Shown here in pieces: positions 1-8,640 of a stretch of DNA of 64,000 nucleotides (positions are counted from its first letter, which is position 1; each line of letters begins with the position of its first letter). The translations under genes and the position numbers were made by a program. The notes beneath the pieces are model-generated. The model was not told the DNA's origin. It ran no database searches and was given only the letters and a program-made list of their open reading frames with translations. This DNA is from UBA1738 sp045580145 (GTDB lineage Bacteria > Bacillota > Clostridia > UBA1381). The stretch lies in contig JAZNNI010000085.1 of the NCBI GenBank assembly GCA_045580145.1, positions 62,001 through 126,000 on the forward strand, read 5' to 3'.

Positions 1-1
1 A

Positions 2-844
2 TCAGGTATGCAACCTATAAAAATCAAATTAATAGTAGGCATGTGTCCTTACGATGGGTTGTCGGAGGTATCGCACAAAGGCTTCAACAAATTAATTGAT
101 ACATATAAAGATGCACCAGATTATTCGAACTTCGAATGTCAATATATCTATCAAAGCCCACCTGCTCATTCAAAAATGTATCTGTGGATGAAAAACGGAA
201 GACCATATAAGGCGTTTTCTGGTTCAGCTAATTATACTCTACGTAGTTTTAGCAGAGAATGCGGAGAATTGATGATAGCATGTGATAAAAACGAAGCTTT
301 AGCCTATTATGATACAGTTGAGGCCAGAAGTATAAACTGCAACTCTAATGAAGTCGAAAACTATATAAGAATACACAAACACAGTCCAAACTATAACTAC
401 GAAAGATTGCAAATAGATACCACCAGTGAAGCAGTTCAAAAATTAAGTTTGGTAAGTAAAAACGGTGAGGTTCCCAAATCTTCAGGCTTAAACTGGGGAC
501 AAAGACCTAATCGAAATCCAAACCAAGCATATATACCACTTCCATCACAGATTGCAAGAACAGGATTTTTTCCATTAAACAAACGGCCGTTCACAGTTAT
601 TGCAGATGATGGTTGGTGTGCTGTAATGAGGGTTGAACAAGACAACGATAAAGCTATTACAACTCCAGGGAATAATGCTGAACTCGGAGAATACCTACGT
701 GGCAGACTTGGATTAGACGCTGGAGAATTAGTGACAGTTGAGCATCTAAACGCCCACGGTCGTCAAGACATTGAATTCACAAAATTAGATGACGAACACT
801 TTATGATGAATTTTTCATCCCCTAATGCAAATGAAGATATGTAG
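2..844 (+). CDS. NgoFVII-type PLD-fold restriction endonuclease, 5' end outside window
   Basis: Probable type II restriction endonuclease of the NgoFVII family, in which a phospholipase-D-like nuclease domain is followed by a B3-like DNA-recognition domain. In the visible part, HSKMY (about residues 54-58 from the ATG at 8) and GSANYT (72-77) form the HxK...GSxN half-site of a PLD nuclease. The C-terminal part, from about residue 155 (LNWGQRPNRNPNQAYIPLPS), resembles the B3-like domain. The reading frame is open back to base 2 and family members have more sequence before this point, so the true start is probably upstream of the window and the ATG at 8 is internal. A matching methyltransferase would be expected to the left and cannot be seen. 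The gene converges on the operon at 871-7900. The family call rests on motif recall. Confidence 0.75.
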   Translation, partial: SGMQPIKIKLIVGMCPYDGLSEVSHKGFNKLIDTYKDAPDYSNFECQYIYQSPPAHSKMYLWMKNGRPYKAFSGSANYTLRSFSRECGELMIACDKNEALAYYDTVEARSINCNSNEVENYIRIHKHSPNYNYERLQIDTTSEAVQKLSLVSKNGEVPKSSGLNWGQRPNRNPNQAYIPLPSQIARTGFFPLNKRPFTVIADDGWCAVMRVEQDNDKAITTPGNNAELGEYLRGRLGLDAGELVTVEHLNAHGRQDIEFTKLDDEHFMMNFSSPNANEDM

Positions 845-872
845 AAAAGGTAGCCGCAAGGCTACCTTTTCT
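843..872. terminator. Bidirectional terminator between convergent genes
   Basis: Perfect 13-bp inverted repeat AGAAAAGGTAGCC / GGCTACCTTTTCT around a GCAA loop, with A/T runs on both sides. It lies between the stop of the nuclease gene and the stop of the 1105-aa gene on the other strand, and overlaps the latter by two bases. Confidence 0.85.
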
Positions 873-3800
873 ATACGCTATATGTTTCATTTTCATATTT
901 GATAACATCGGATAATTGCAACTCTCTCGGTGTTGCCTTAGTCGTAAGATGATTCAGTATTAGGAAAGATAAAAATTGATTTTCGCGCAGTGATTCTATT
1001 CCATGATATTTCATAGTTGCAGCAACAATTCCATCATATGTATCTGTAGAAGAATCGGATTCTATAATAATTCCTTTTTGATATCGCCTATCTCTTGTTT
1101 GAGGCTGAACAATCTTGAATCCCATCTCACAATTTTCAACTATTGACGCGAGCAAGAATGTATTCCATTCATATCCAACATCTATAAAATCTTCAAAATC
1201 ATCCAAACCAATCAAAGACAGGTATCCTATCTCATTCAGCTTAGAACCAATCGTCTGTTTGATGCTGTCTATAATTTGAGAATCAAATGATACAATATCT
1301 TTTTTAACATATTCATCCTGAGATATCCTGATATATTCGGTTTCCAATTCCGAAAAGACAAGGCCCACAGTTACTGGAGACCAATGCATTTTTTCAGCGA
1401 TATCGGTGAATTCCGAATATAATACATGATTAACATCATTAAGAAAATGTATCGCAACATTTTTAGTTGTCAAATCATCAAATAAATCATACTTTGCAAT
1501 ATGTGGCTGACTAAATTTATATTTTGTGTTTAATAATGCACCTAAAATATAAAACAGATTCGTATGGTTTTCGATATTATTTCTACTACAAAAGTCAGGC
1601 ATCTGACTAATTACTTCTTCATATATCCATCTGTCGCTACAATATCCATCATTATCACTGATAATCATTTCAAGAATTATAGCAAGTTCTTCCTGTTCAT
1701 CGTTTTCAAAAGCAATATTGTGCATTGTATTGTAGTAATTGGAATCCCATTGAATTAAATATTCACTTCTATACACGGCATTAAAAATCATTACATCCGA
1801 GTAACCCGCTAACTTATTCTTGATTTCTTTTCTGCTTAATGCATGCCCCGATGTTCGCAATAATTCATCTATTCTTTCCTCTATACTTACAGATACATAT
1901 TCATCCCCCGACTTTGTCAAAAAGTCTCTGCCGTATGTATAATTGTCAGGATAAAAATACGCCAATACTCCGTGTAAACAATAGGGATTTGTAATTCCAG
2001 TAGTCATGCACAGCAAACCTTCGTATTCACTGAATATTTCGGAATAATAAAGTTCGCTACGCTTTTCGGAATCAATATACTTTTTTACTTCCTCTAACAC
2101 ATCTAAATCTACAGAAATATTCTCAATAACATTAGATTTACCCTTGTCAACTATCACTAAAAAGCTATCTATTCTTGACGCAAGTGCTCTGTTGTTTTCA
2201 GGCAATTTTAATGCTCCAAATTCCTTTTTTACATATTCTCTAAGTAGATTTAAATCTTCGTCAGAATAAAGGTTTATACCATTCTTAAAATATTTTCCAA
2301 CAACCTTTGAGCAGAGATATCCATAGGATTGCCTATTAAATACAACATAATCTCCATAAAACTTTGCATTACAAGCAATAAGCAAATTTAAGAAAGCATC
2401 GGCATCAATATATGAATAACCCTTCCCCGCAAGCATACCATCTAATTCATCTAATCTGTCATATAAATTGATTCCTTCACCTATGAATTCTACAGCTATT
2501 TCATACAATTTCTCAAATGTATTCTGTTCTTTTGAACTTTTAGAAATATATAATTCTGCAAAATCAAGATATTCTAACTCGTCACAACCGTTTAATGTAT
2601 GAATAATTACTTTATCAAAATTATCATCATCAAATATATCTAAGACAGTTTGCATGCGTATATAATTCTGATTATTCTCAGAAAAATAATTTGTAATCAG
2701 AGTTAACATCAATGGTTTTATTTTGTTATTGAACTTCTTTTCTATCTGTCTTACACGCTCTCTAGTCAGATTATACATATCCGCTATTTCCTGCAATGTA
2801 AAACCTTCTGCTCTCTTTACATACACTTCAAAACTGCGATCAGCACGAATCTCTTCGAGTATTCCTTGAGCGATATCACTTAACGGCAACTCCAAGTTTT
2901 TCAAAGCACCAATAAGCGCATCTAGTTTTTTCTTTCCTATGCGCTTTAGTAATTCTATTTTTCTTGTTTCAGACAAGATTACTTCGCCTAAATCCTCAAT
3001 TGTATTTATATTTAATCCTTCAATTTCTGCGACTAATTTTTCAGAAATATCAAGATTTTTCAAAATACTAATCGGTAATTTTTTGTTTGATTCGTGCAGA
3101 GCGATGTTCGGGTTCGATTTCACTTTGCAAGTTGATTTGTCAACATTAGAATAATCAACATTTTCTAATATTTCTTCGTATTTTGCTTTTAATTTTTCAA
3201 TTCTTCCTGCGCCAAAGCCACTTTCGTAAACTAGCGAATCAAAATCAAATCCTATTAGTTCCGAAAACAGAGTTATTCCGTTAGCATTACAATACTTGAC
3301 AAACAAGTTATAAGTGTTTTCAGAAAATGCGCGGGCAATAGTTAATTCACTTTTAAGAGCAGGCTCTGAATCCGATTCAGAAAAAGATATCATATCAGTT
3401 CCTAAAAGTTCGTAAATTTCAGAGTGTGTTTTTTGACCAAGGTTCTTCAAATCATTCAAATCATTAGTCTGGACAAACACTTTTAATTCGCCAATAGTAA
3501 ATATACCATTGCGCATTAGAACATTTTTTGCTCTTCGACTTAACGTTGTTATATTTGCGATTTCAATACCGTCATAATTGTTAGCCTCAAACACACCATC
3601 CTGTTCGGGTGCATCTAAAAAGGATTTTTCTATTTCTATATCTGTATCGGCATCTTTTTTCACATCATCCAGGTTATGCTTTTGATAATAGTATGCAAGT
3701 TTTTGATTTAGCAAATCTACTAGTTTACTAAACTCTTGATCCGTCATCGATGCAGTAATATCGTCATGAAAAACAAAAATTAATTCATCGTTTTCGTTTC

Positions 3801-4188
3801 TATTGATAAACAAAAATCCCTTCTGATTTATTACATTATATGGTTGACTCTTCATAACAGCAAAAACATCATAATCTTTTGATTCAAGGATATTGGCAAT
3901 ACGAGAATCAACATCAACATCAGGTAGCAACCCTCTATTATACCTGTCTACATAGAATTCCCGAATATCAGAAATAACTTTAGATACTAGTGCCTCTCTT
4001 TTTTCGTTGAAATTCTGAATGATATTTATTAAGAGTACAAGTTTATATGATTTTTGATATCCATTCAAATTGTCTGGAGCGCCAATATAGGTTATAAAAT
4101 TAGATTTTACTTGGTTAATCCGAGCACCACAAAAAGAGCATACGGATGCCTCAGTGTTAATATCATTATTACAGTTAAAACATTTCAT
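871..4188 (-). CDS. 1105-aa zinc-ribbon protein with RNAP alpha-CTD-like and sigma region 4-like motifs
   Basis: Function unknown. The N-terminus is a zinc ribbon (C3, C6, C17, C20). Residues about 214-262 (LSRRAKNVLMRNGIFTIGEL ... LGQKTHSEI) match the helix-hairpin-helix pattern of the RNA polymerase alpha C-terminal domain, and two further HhH-like stretches follow up to about 430. Residues about 463-486 (TLQEIADMYNLTRERVRQIE) look like the helix-turn-helix of sigma-70 region 4, including the RERVRQIE signature. The remaining 600 residues are mostly helical with no motif I recognise. It is the last gene of the minus-strand operon, 27 bp after the 237-aa gene. It could read promoter-like DNA or RNA polymerase as part of a defence system, or regulate its neighbours; both ideas are inference. 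It is far too long for a normal sigma factor and I see no core-binding region 2. Confidence 0.7.
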   Translation of the reverse strand: MKCFNCNNDINTEASVCSFCGARINQVKSNFITYIGAPDNLNGYQKSYKLVLLINIIQNFNEKREALVSKVISDIREFYVDRYNRGLLPDVDVDSRIANILESKDYDVFAVMKSQPYNVINQKGFLFINRNENDELIFVFHDDITASMTDQEFSKLVDLLNQKLAYYYQKHNLDDVKKDADTDIEIEKSFLDAPEQDGVFEANNYDGIEIANITTLSRRAKNVLMRNGIFTIGELKVFVQTNDLNDLKNLGQKTHSEIYELLGTDMISFSESDSEPALKSELTIARAFSENTYNLFVKYCNANGITLFSELIGFDFDSLVYESGFGAGRIEKLKAKYEEILENVDYSNVDKSTCKVKSNPNIALHESNKKLPISILKNLDISEKLVAEIEGLNINTIEDLGEVILSETRKIELLKRIGKKKLDALIGALKNLELPLSDIAQGILEEIRADRSFEVYVKRAEGFTLQEIADMYNLTRERVRQIEKKFNNKIKPLMLTLITNYFSENNQNYIRMQTVLDIFDDDNFDKVIIHTLNGCDELEYLDFAELYISKSSKEQNTFEKLYEIAVEFIGEGINLYDRLDELDGMLAGKGYSYIDADAFLNLLIACNAKFYGDYVVFNRQSYGYLCSKVVGKYFKNGINLYSDEDLNLLREYVKKEFGALKLPENNRALASRIDSFLVIVDKGKSNVIENISVDLDVLEEVKKYIDSEKRSELYYSEIFSEYEGLLCMTTGITNPYCLHGVLAYFYPDNYTYGRDFLTKSGDEYVSVSIEERIDELLRTSGHALSRKEIKNKLAGYSDVMIFNAVYRSEYLIQWDSNYYNTMHNIAFENDEQEELAIILEMIISDNDGYCSDRWIYEEVISQMPDFCSRNNIENHTNLFYILGALLNTKYKFSQPHIAKYDLFDDLTTKNVAIHFLNDVNHVLYSEFTDIAEKMHWSPVTVGLVFSELETEYIRISQDEYVKKDIVSFDSQIIDSIKQTIGSKLNEIGYLSLIGLDDFEDFIDVGYEWNTFLLASIVENCEMGFKIVQPQTRDRRYQKGIIIESDSSTDTYDGIVAATMKYHGIESLRENQFLSFLILNHLTTKATPRELQLSDVIKYENETYSV

Positions 4189-4215
4189 TAGTGTATGCTC
4201 CTTTTGCTATTATTC

Positions 4216-4929
4216 TCAAAAAGCCAATTTTGTTTTTAGTTTTTGATATATCTCATCAAAGGTGAGACAATCTAATACATAAATTCCACCTAGTAAATTA
4301 ACATATCGGGAAATGCTTCTTACTAAATCTCTATCGATTTTAATTCCAGCTTTTTCTGCATCAAACAATGCCGCAAGTACAGCCTTTGTAATAGTTGCAT
4401 TGCTAGCAAAACCAATATCAAGAACATTATTAATAAAGTCTTGATCTCTACAAACGAAAGCTGTCAATTCATACGGATCTACTCTTGATGCATCATATGT
4501 ATGATATCCAATCCACCAAAGGCGCGCAATACCATTTCTGAATAAAGAACGTTTGCTTGTATTATTAAAGAAAAATCTATCCGCCTTGTCTTCAGAGGAT
4601 TTTGGCATCCATCTATATCTCATGTAATCAATATGTTCGGATAATGTATATGCAACCCATATTCGCTCATCAGACGCTTGTGATTCTGTCAATCCCTTCA
4701 TGTGATTATATACTCTTCGTATGTTCTCAACATCAGTAGATACTGGATTATCAGAAGACATATCCAAAGAAAATTCTTCAATTTCCATTGATGTGTCACG
4801 AATTATTTTTTCATCCTCAAATAATTCTTGAATGCTTTTTTGAGGTTTTACAAGCATATCCTTGTATATGGCTTTAAAATTATTTTTTGCTTTTAAAAGA
4901 CCTTCCTCGGTTATAAATTTAATTTTCAT
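4216..4929 (-). CDS. DUF6339-like protein of the GHKL-ATPase operon
   Basis: A 237-aa soluble protein of unknown function. From memory it fits the DUF6339 family (conserved ERIWVAYTLSEHIDYMRYRW at about residues 87-106, then NGIARLWWIGYHTYD and a helical C-terminus). Such proteins are, as far as I recall, found with ATPase and restriction genes; I could not check this. Its ATG overlaps the stop of the preceding 290-aa gene by four bases (ATGA), which indicates translational coupling and a stoichiometric partnership. No catalytic motif or membrane segment is visible. Confidence 0.6.
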   Translation of the reverse strand: MKIKFITEEGLLKAKNNFKAIYKDMLVKPQKSIQELFEDEKIIRDTSMEIEEFSLDMSSDNPVSTDVENIRRVYNHMKGLTESQASDERIWVAYTLSEHIDYMRYRWMPKSSEDKADRFFFNNTSKRSLFRNGIARLWWIGYHTYDASRVDPYELTAFVCRDQDFINNVLDIGFASNATITKAVLAALFDAEKAGIKIDRDLVRSISRYVNLLGGIYVLDCLTFDEIYQKLKTKLAF

Positions 4930-5798
4930 TCGTCATCCCCTCCATTACATTCCGAAAGGAATTTCAACGCTTTAATTGTAGGAGTATCCATAAGCAGTTG
5001 TGCAACTCTGTAGGGTTCAATTGATTTAATTCCATTTTCATCTAAAGTAATATCATGTTTTTTACATGCTTTTTTCAAAGCTTTGAACCATTTATACTCT
5101 TCATACATATAAAGCTCCGAGCCACTACTTTTAAGTTCATTAAATACTTGAATTAAAGCAGGGATTATAATCATAGAATGCATAACTGGTTGGATTTCAA
5201 GATTTCTACTCAAATTCCTATAGCGATTGTATGTCTTTTGCGGAATATGAATAGTTATCTTTTTCGAATCACGAGTTTCGACATGTATCATGGTTTCTTC
5301 GGGATCGAGAATAGGAATGATTGAAAATATAGATGAGGTGTTTTCCAAATTTTCCTTTTCCTTGTTAATGTCGATATTGATTTGTTTCCCAATTCCCATT
5401 AAGCAACCTTTTTCAATATTAAAACCAAAACCTTTGTAGTCAGATGAAAAAGATTGATTTTTATAACCATTAATATCCGATATTGCTATTATCATAGAAC
5501 AAATTTGAACCGTTCCGTTCAGTTTACTTTCATGTTCAATAAATATTTTTTCTGTTTCATCGGTTTCAATAGCTTTTCTATAACAGGTTTGTGGACATTC
5601 AATGTGATGAACAAAAGCAACCTTGCCTTCAGATATTAGCTCATTAAGCATATCGTTATTAATGTCAGCCTTTAAACTGAATTTTATATTGTAACCTTCT
5701 TTGATAACATCCACATCGGAAGTAAAGGTTGTATCAACATAAGAGTCATTGCCTTCTGCAACAACCGGATAAGGATAATATTTATGCCTTATCAGCAT
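4926..5798 (-). CDS. Uncharacterised protein between GHKL ATPase and DUF6339-like gene
   Basis: A 290-aa protein I cannot assign to a named family. The N-terminal half is beta-rich with a conserved-looking HHIECPQTCYRKAI segment at about 64-77; the C-terminal half is helical. There is no signal peptide or membrane segment. The start overlaps the ATPase gene by 17 bp, and GGAGGTGAAAGCAT provides a Shine-Dalgarno inside the upstream gene. Its end overlaps the next gene by four bases. This tight packing on both sides implies that it works with the ATPase and the DUF6339-like protein, perhaps as one complex (inference). Confidence 0.6.
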   Translation of the reverse strand: MLIRHKYYPYPVVAEGNDSYVDTTFTSDVDVIKEGYNIKFSLKADINNDMLNELISEGKVAFVHHIECPQTCYRKAIETDETEKIFIEHESKLNGTVQICSMIIAISDINGYKNQSFSSDYKGFGFNIEKGCLMGIGKQINIDINKEKENLENTSSIFSIIPILDPEETMIHVETRDSKKITIHIPQKTYNRYRNLSRNLEIQPVMHSMIIIPALIQVFNELKSSGSELYMYEEYKWFKALKKACKKHDITLDENGIKSIEPYRVAQLLMDTPTIKALKFLSECNGGDDE

Positions 5799-7665
5799 AT
5801 GCTTTCACCTCCATTGAGCAATAATCATAATAATCTAATTCTATGTTCATTTTAATTGGCTGATCAGCTACAAATTCAAACCCCTTAATTTTGTTATCAG
5901 TAATTTGTAACGATGATGTTCCACCAATTAAACTAACACTCTTAATTGGTGCTTTATAAGAATCAGTTTCACCAGATAAATTAACTATAAGAGAACCATT
6001 TTGAGCAGATTCAGCTGGTACAAAAACAAGAATATATTTTCCTTTTTTAGCCTCTGTGCACAAAGGTAAAATCTTCTTTGCTTTAATTTCTTTTATTACT
6101 TTTGTCTTTTTCTCGTCATCAGGTTCTATATGTGCCGGTTGTGGTGGACGAGGTGTTGGAGGATGAGGATTTGGCTCATCCGGATGTACCCAATCTTCCT
6201 CTTCGCCGCCATCTTCGGGTTTCCCCGACATTTCTTCCTGGTCGACATTTTTGTCCTCATTTTTCTTTTCTTTGAGATGATTTTTATTCAAAACTCTTTT
6301 GTCTATAGAAAAAACCTTATCTGTTACAGCTTCTTCTTTTGAATTTTCTTCTGTTTCATCAGGTTCATCTGGCAAGAAATCTCCTACCCCAACAGCATCC
6401 ATTTCACCTTGATTACCCTGCTCAGCCACTTCATCAATGCACTGCTTCATATAATCATGTATCGATTTTACAAGTTGACGTGCTTCAATTGGTGCATTAG
6501 AGCGTTCTGGCTGCCATTCTGTATGTTCAGGGTTCTCAATTAGTCTTAACTTTTCATTTAACTTGTCGCCTTCAATAAATAAAACTGCAGCAAAGGGAAT
6601 ATAACCAGAAAGTCTATCTCCATCCTTGATTTTCATTCCTGTTTGACGTATCATAGCGGCTTTTCTGTGAAACTCTTGATTGCCAAGTAATACACCAAAT
6701 TTCAATTGTCCTAATCCCATATGATTTGGTTCTTCAAACCAGCTTGTTTTATCAGATGTCAGTACTGCATAATATTCGTTTGCGTAACATCCTTCTAATT
6801 CTTCGCCATATGTTTCCATCAATTCAGGAAGAGTCTCCTTACTGATTTTAACATCTCCAACGTTAACAACAAGTTTTTCATTCCATATCGCACCGATAAA
6901 TCCGTCTATGATAGAAATAACAATAGCATCTTCCCAATCATTTCCGCCATACTTATATCCTGCGATATAAATGTCTGTTCCGTAATCGCCAGGCCCGCGA
7001 TTAAAAGAAGGATCAATATTTAAAGACTCAAAAACAGGAGTGTTTTTTTCATTTCCATAATATCCGGTGCCTTGAGTTGTTTCTCCGTCTTCTCTCTCAA
7101 ATGTAACAAGACGAGAAACTCCTTGATAAGCACATTGATCCTCTGAGTCGTATGTGCTATAAAATACTGTTGAAAAATCAGAGCAAGCAAATGGTGCAAA
7201 CTTGCCAATACCAAATGAACCACCTGCCGGACCTTTTTTATCAGAAGAACCCGAAGATTTCGTTAATCGCATCCAATCAGTGTTAATATCTTTAATGTCT
7301 TTCGAACCAGTTAGACCTTTTGTATGGAAATCACTTATTCTCAAAACAGATATTTTAGGTGCAGTAATTTTGTCAATAGCATTAGCAAAAAAATCTTTTG
7401 TTGTTTTTCCTTTCTGTCCACTCCAATAACTTGCACATTTTTCGAAAGTATCTTTTAAAACATCACTACCAGGAACTTTAGATGCTTCAATTTCAAAAGC
7501 AGAGAAATCTATTCTGACTGTTTTTTCGATCGCTGCATCAAGCGAGTTCTGACAAATCTCTCTTGCTAACGATTTTAAAGGTGTACCCCTAAAGGTAGCT
7601 ACACCCGAATCATTTATACCTTTGTTCTCGCCATGATCATTTGATGGGAAGTACCAAAATGCCAT
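5782..7665 (-). CDS. GHKL (HSP90/MutL/MORC-like) ATPase
   Basis: A 627-aa protein with the GHKL-type ATP-binding fold: N-box REICQNSLDAA (residues 35-45), a second motif around SDFHTKGL (111-118), and the glycine-rich lid GGSFGIGKFAPF (148-159). It lacks a kinase dimerisation or receiver domain, so it is not a histidine kinase. The layout fits MORC-type ATPases, which published comparative work (Iyer, Abhiman and Aravind) links to bacterial restriction-modification loci. A long acidic and then proline-rich linker (about 450-520) precedes a small beta-rich C-terminal domain. It is the second gene of the operon, 10 bp after the 74-aa gene, with AGGTAGGTGTGAATCA as ribosome binding site. Nuclease or DNA-remodelling partners are inferred from context. 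Confidence 0.75.
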   Translation of the reverse strand: MAFWYFPSNDHGENKGINDSGVATFRGTPLKSLAREICQNSLDAAIEKTVRIDFSAFEIEASKVPGSDVLKDTFEKCASYWSGQKGKTTKDFFANAIDKITAPKISVLRISDFHTKGLTGSKDIKDINTDWMRLTKSSGSSDKKGPAGGSFGIGKFAPFACSDFSTVFYSTYDSEDQCAYQGVSRLVTFEREDGETTQGTGYYGNEKNTPVFESLNIDPSFNRGPGDYGTDIYIAGYKYGGNDWEDAIVISIIDGFIGAIWNEKLVVNVGDVKISKETLPELMETYGEELEGCYANEYYAVLTSDKTSWFEEPNHMGLGQLKFGVLLGNQEFHRKAAMIRQTGMKIKDGDRLSGYIPFAAVLFIEGDKLNEKLRLIENPEHTEWQPERSNAPIEARQLVKSIHDYMKQCIDEVAEQGNQGEMDAVGVGDFLPDEPDETEENSKEEAVTDKVFSIDKRVLNKNHLKEKKNEDKNVDQEEMSGKPEDGGEEEDWVHPDEPNPHPPTPRPPQPAHIEPDDEKKTKVIKEIKAKKILPLCTEAKKGKYILVFVPAESAQNGSLIVNLSGETDSYKAPIKSVSLIGGTSSLQITDNKIKGFEFVADQPIKMNIELDYYDYCSMEVKAYADKA

Positions 7666-7675
7666 TGATTCACAC

Positions 7676-7900
7676 CTACCTTAATTTAAATTTTTTGTTC
7701 TCAGAATCTGTTGTGTCAAATTTTGCTTTAGAATTTTTTAATTCTTCTTCAATTGCAGAAAAAATCTTCTTTACATCTTCTTTTGTGTAATCATATACAG
7801 CCTTGTTCGAACAATTGCCAAGCAATTTTACCATGTCAATTATTTTATTAGTACGAGCTTCGGCTATTCTGATAAACTTTTCTCTTTTAGTTTCCGACAT
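7676..7900 (-). CDS. Small helical protein leading the GHKL-ATPase operon
   Basis: A 74-aa protein, charged and mainly helical, with REKFIRIAEARTNKIIDMVK near the start and a YTKEDVKKIFSAIEEELKN helix in the middle. I recall similar small proteins in front of defence-related ATPase genes but know no function. I chose the ATG at 7900 (MSETKREK) over the one at 7906 because GGAGGC then sits at a normal distance. It is the first gene after the promoter at 7932-7959 and could be a regulator or a small subunit. Confidence 0.65.
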   Translation of the reverse strand: MSETKREKFIRIAEARTNKIIDMVKLLGNCSNKAVYDYTKEDVKKIFSAIEEELKNSKAKFDTTDSENKKFKLR

Positions 7901-7931
7901 ATCCATGCCTCCATAATAAATCTTTAATTAT

Positions 7932-7959
7932 ATTATACATCTCCTAAGTGAAAAGTCAA
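7932..7959 (-). promoter_or_regulatory. Sigma-A promoter of the GHKL-ATPase operon
   Basis: On the minus strand TTGACT, 16 bp, TATAAT lie about 30 bp upstream of the 74-aa gene. No other promoter is obvious down to position 871, so one transcript probably covers all five genes. Confidence 0.7.
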
Positions 7960-8078
7960 TATTATATTGCGTATATTTTGTATATTTTTGAAATAATATA
8001 AATATATTTAAAATAACGTGTCGGACATCAAATGACTGATTCACTTAAAAACACATCACCAATATATGTCTCATGCAC

Positions 8079-8123
8079 TCTTCGGTCACGAAATATCTCA
8101 TGAACTGTGTCATGAATAATTGC
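8079..8123 (-). pseudogene. Decayed rubrerythrin-like fragment (older insertion scar?)
   Basis: Read on the minus strand this stretch encodes A-I-I-H-D-T-V-H-E-I-F-R-D, close to the DAIHDTVHEMARD segment of the intact rubrerythrin at 21211-21798. Positions 8095-8116 match 21275-21296 at 19 of 22 bases. The homology fades on both sides and no long open frame exists. It lies about 300 bp beyond the clear remnant at 8424-8477, so it may mark an earlier insertion into the same target or a lost paralogue. The match is short and I hold it with moderate confidence. Confidence 0.45.
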
Positions 8124-8356
8124 CGTATTTGTAGCGAATTTCAAGCAAATTTCGATTCATCCACACCCTCTAAATCCTTATGCAGCAAGGGTTTCGAGGA
8201 TTTATGCGGCATCGCGATGCCGGTTGGCCAAATTTTCGGTTTAAAATGCCACCTAAAATGCCGGTTGATGCCACATTCATTATCAAATTTGCAGGGATGT
8301 TGAGAACTCAATGAATAGTGCAATGTGGCATTGCTGAATTTTGCACAAATAATGCC
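8124..8356. other. Non-coding stretch with inverted repeats
   Basis: No credible gene. It contains ATGCCACATT (8268-8277) paired with AATGTGGCAT (8322-8331), a GCATCGCGATGC palindrome near 8209-8220, and repeated ATGCC words. This could be the remains of a mobile or structured element between two rubrerythrin scars. Confidence 0.4.
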
Positions 8357-8402
8357 AAAAACCCCTTGACAGTAGGGTTTTACCTATTGTCAAGGGGTTT
8401 AG
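8357..8402 (-). terminator. Hairpin downstream of the displaced rubrerythrin 3' remnant
   Basis: AAACCCCTTGACA (8359-8371) and TGTCAAGGGGTTT (8388-8400) form a perfect 13-bp stem. It lies just after the stop codon of the remnant at 8424-8477 and is probably the original terminator of the rubrerythrin gene before the element inserted. Confidence 0.65.
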
Positions 8403-8423
8403 AATTTGTTGTTATTTCAAGGT

Positions 8424-8477
8424 TTAGAAGAAACGTTTTAAAAGTCCTTCAAAAGCCTTTCCGTGTCGAGCTTCGTC
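8424..8477 (-). pseudogene. Displaced rubrerythrin 3' end (left attachment site)
   Basis: On the minus strand this reads DEARHGKAFEGLLKRFF followed by TAA. The intact gene at the other end of the element finishes DEARHGKAFEGMLQRFFK. Positions 8427-8477 and 21217-21267 agree at 41 of 51 bases, with exact 11-bp blocks CGAGCTTCGTC (8467-8477 / 21257-21267) and GAAGAAACGTT (8427-8437 / 21217-21227). The parsimonious reading is an integration duplication: the element displaced the native 3' end to the left and supplied a substitute end on the right. Which exact block holds the crossover is not resolved. Both copies contain CpG, unlike the element interior. Confidence 0.8.
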
Positions 8478-8524
8478 ACAAGAAAGGTGCTTGAAAGCCT
8501 TATTTTATGGGGTTTCTCAAAATA

Positions 8525-8561
8525 TTTCCCAAGTTTTTCCCAAGATTTTTCATTTCCCAAG
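8525..8561 (+). repeat. Left arm-type repeats TTTCCCAAG x3
   Basis: Three direct copies of TTTCCCAAG at 8525-8533, 8536-8544 and 8553-8561, about 50 bp inside the left attachment site. The same word recurs inside the right end. The position suits binding sites for the N-terminal arm-binding domain of a Tn916/lambda-type integrase (inference). Confidence 0.55.
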
Positions 8562-8640
8562 TCAATATTCTTGAAACCAACCAAGTAGCAGTTTTTATGT
8601 GTTTTTATTATACCATACACTACTTGATATTGCAATATTT

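Noticed and set aside
8073..8303. Plus-strand ORF of 76 codons and an overlapping minus-strand ORF
   Set aside because: No ribosome binding site, no recognisable protein; the region is explained better by a decayed rubrerythrin fragment and inverted repeats.
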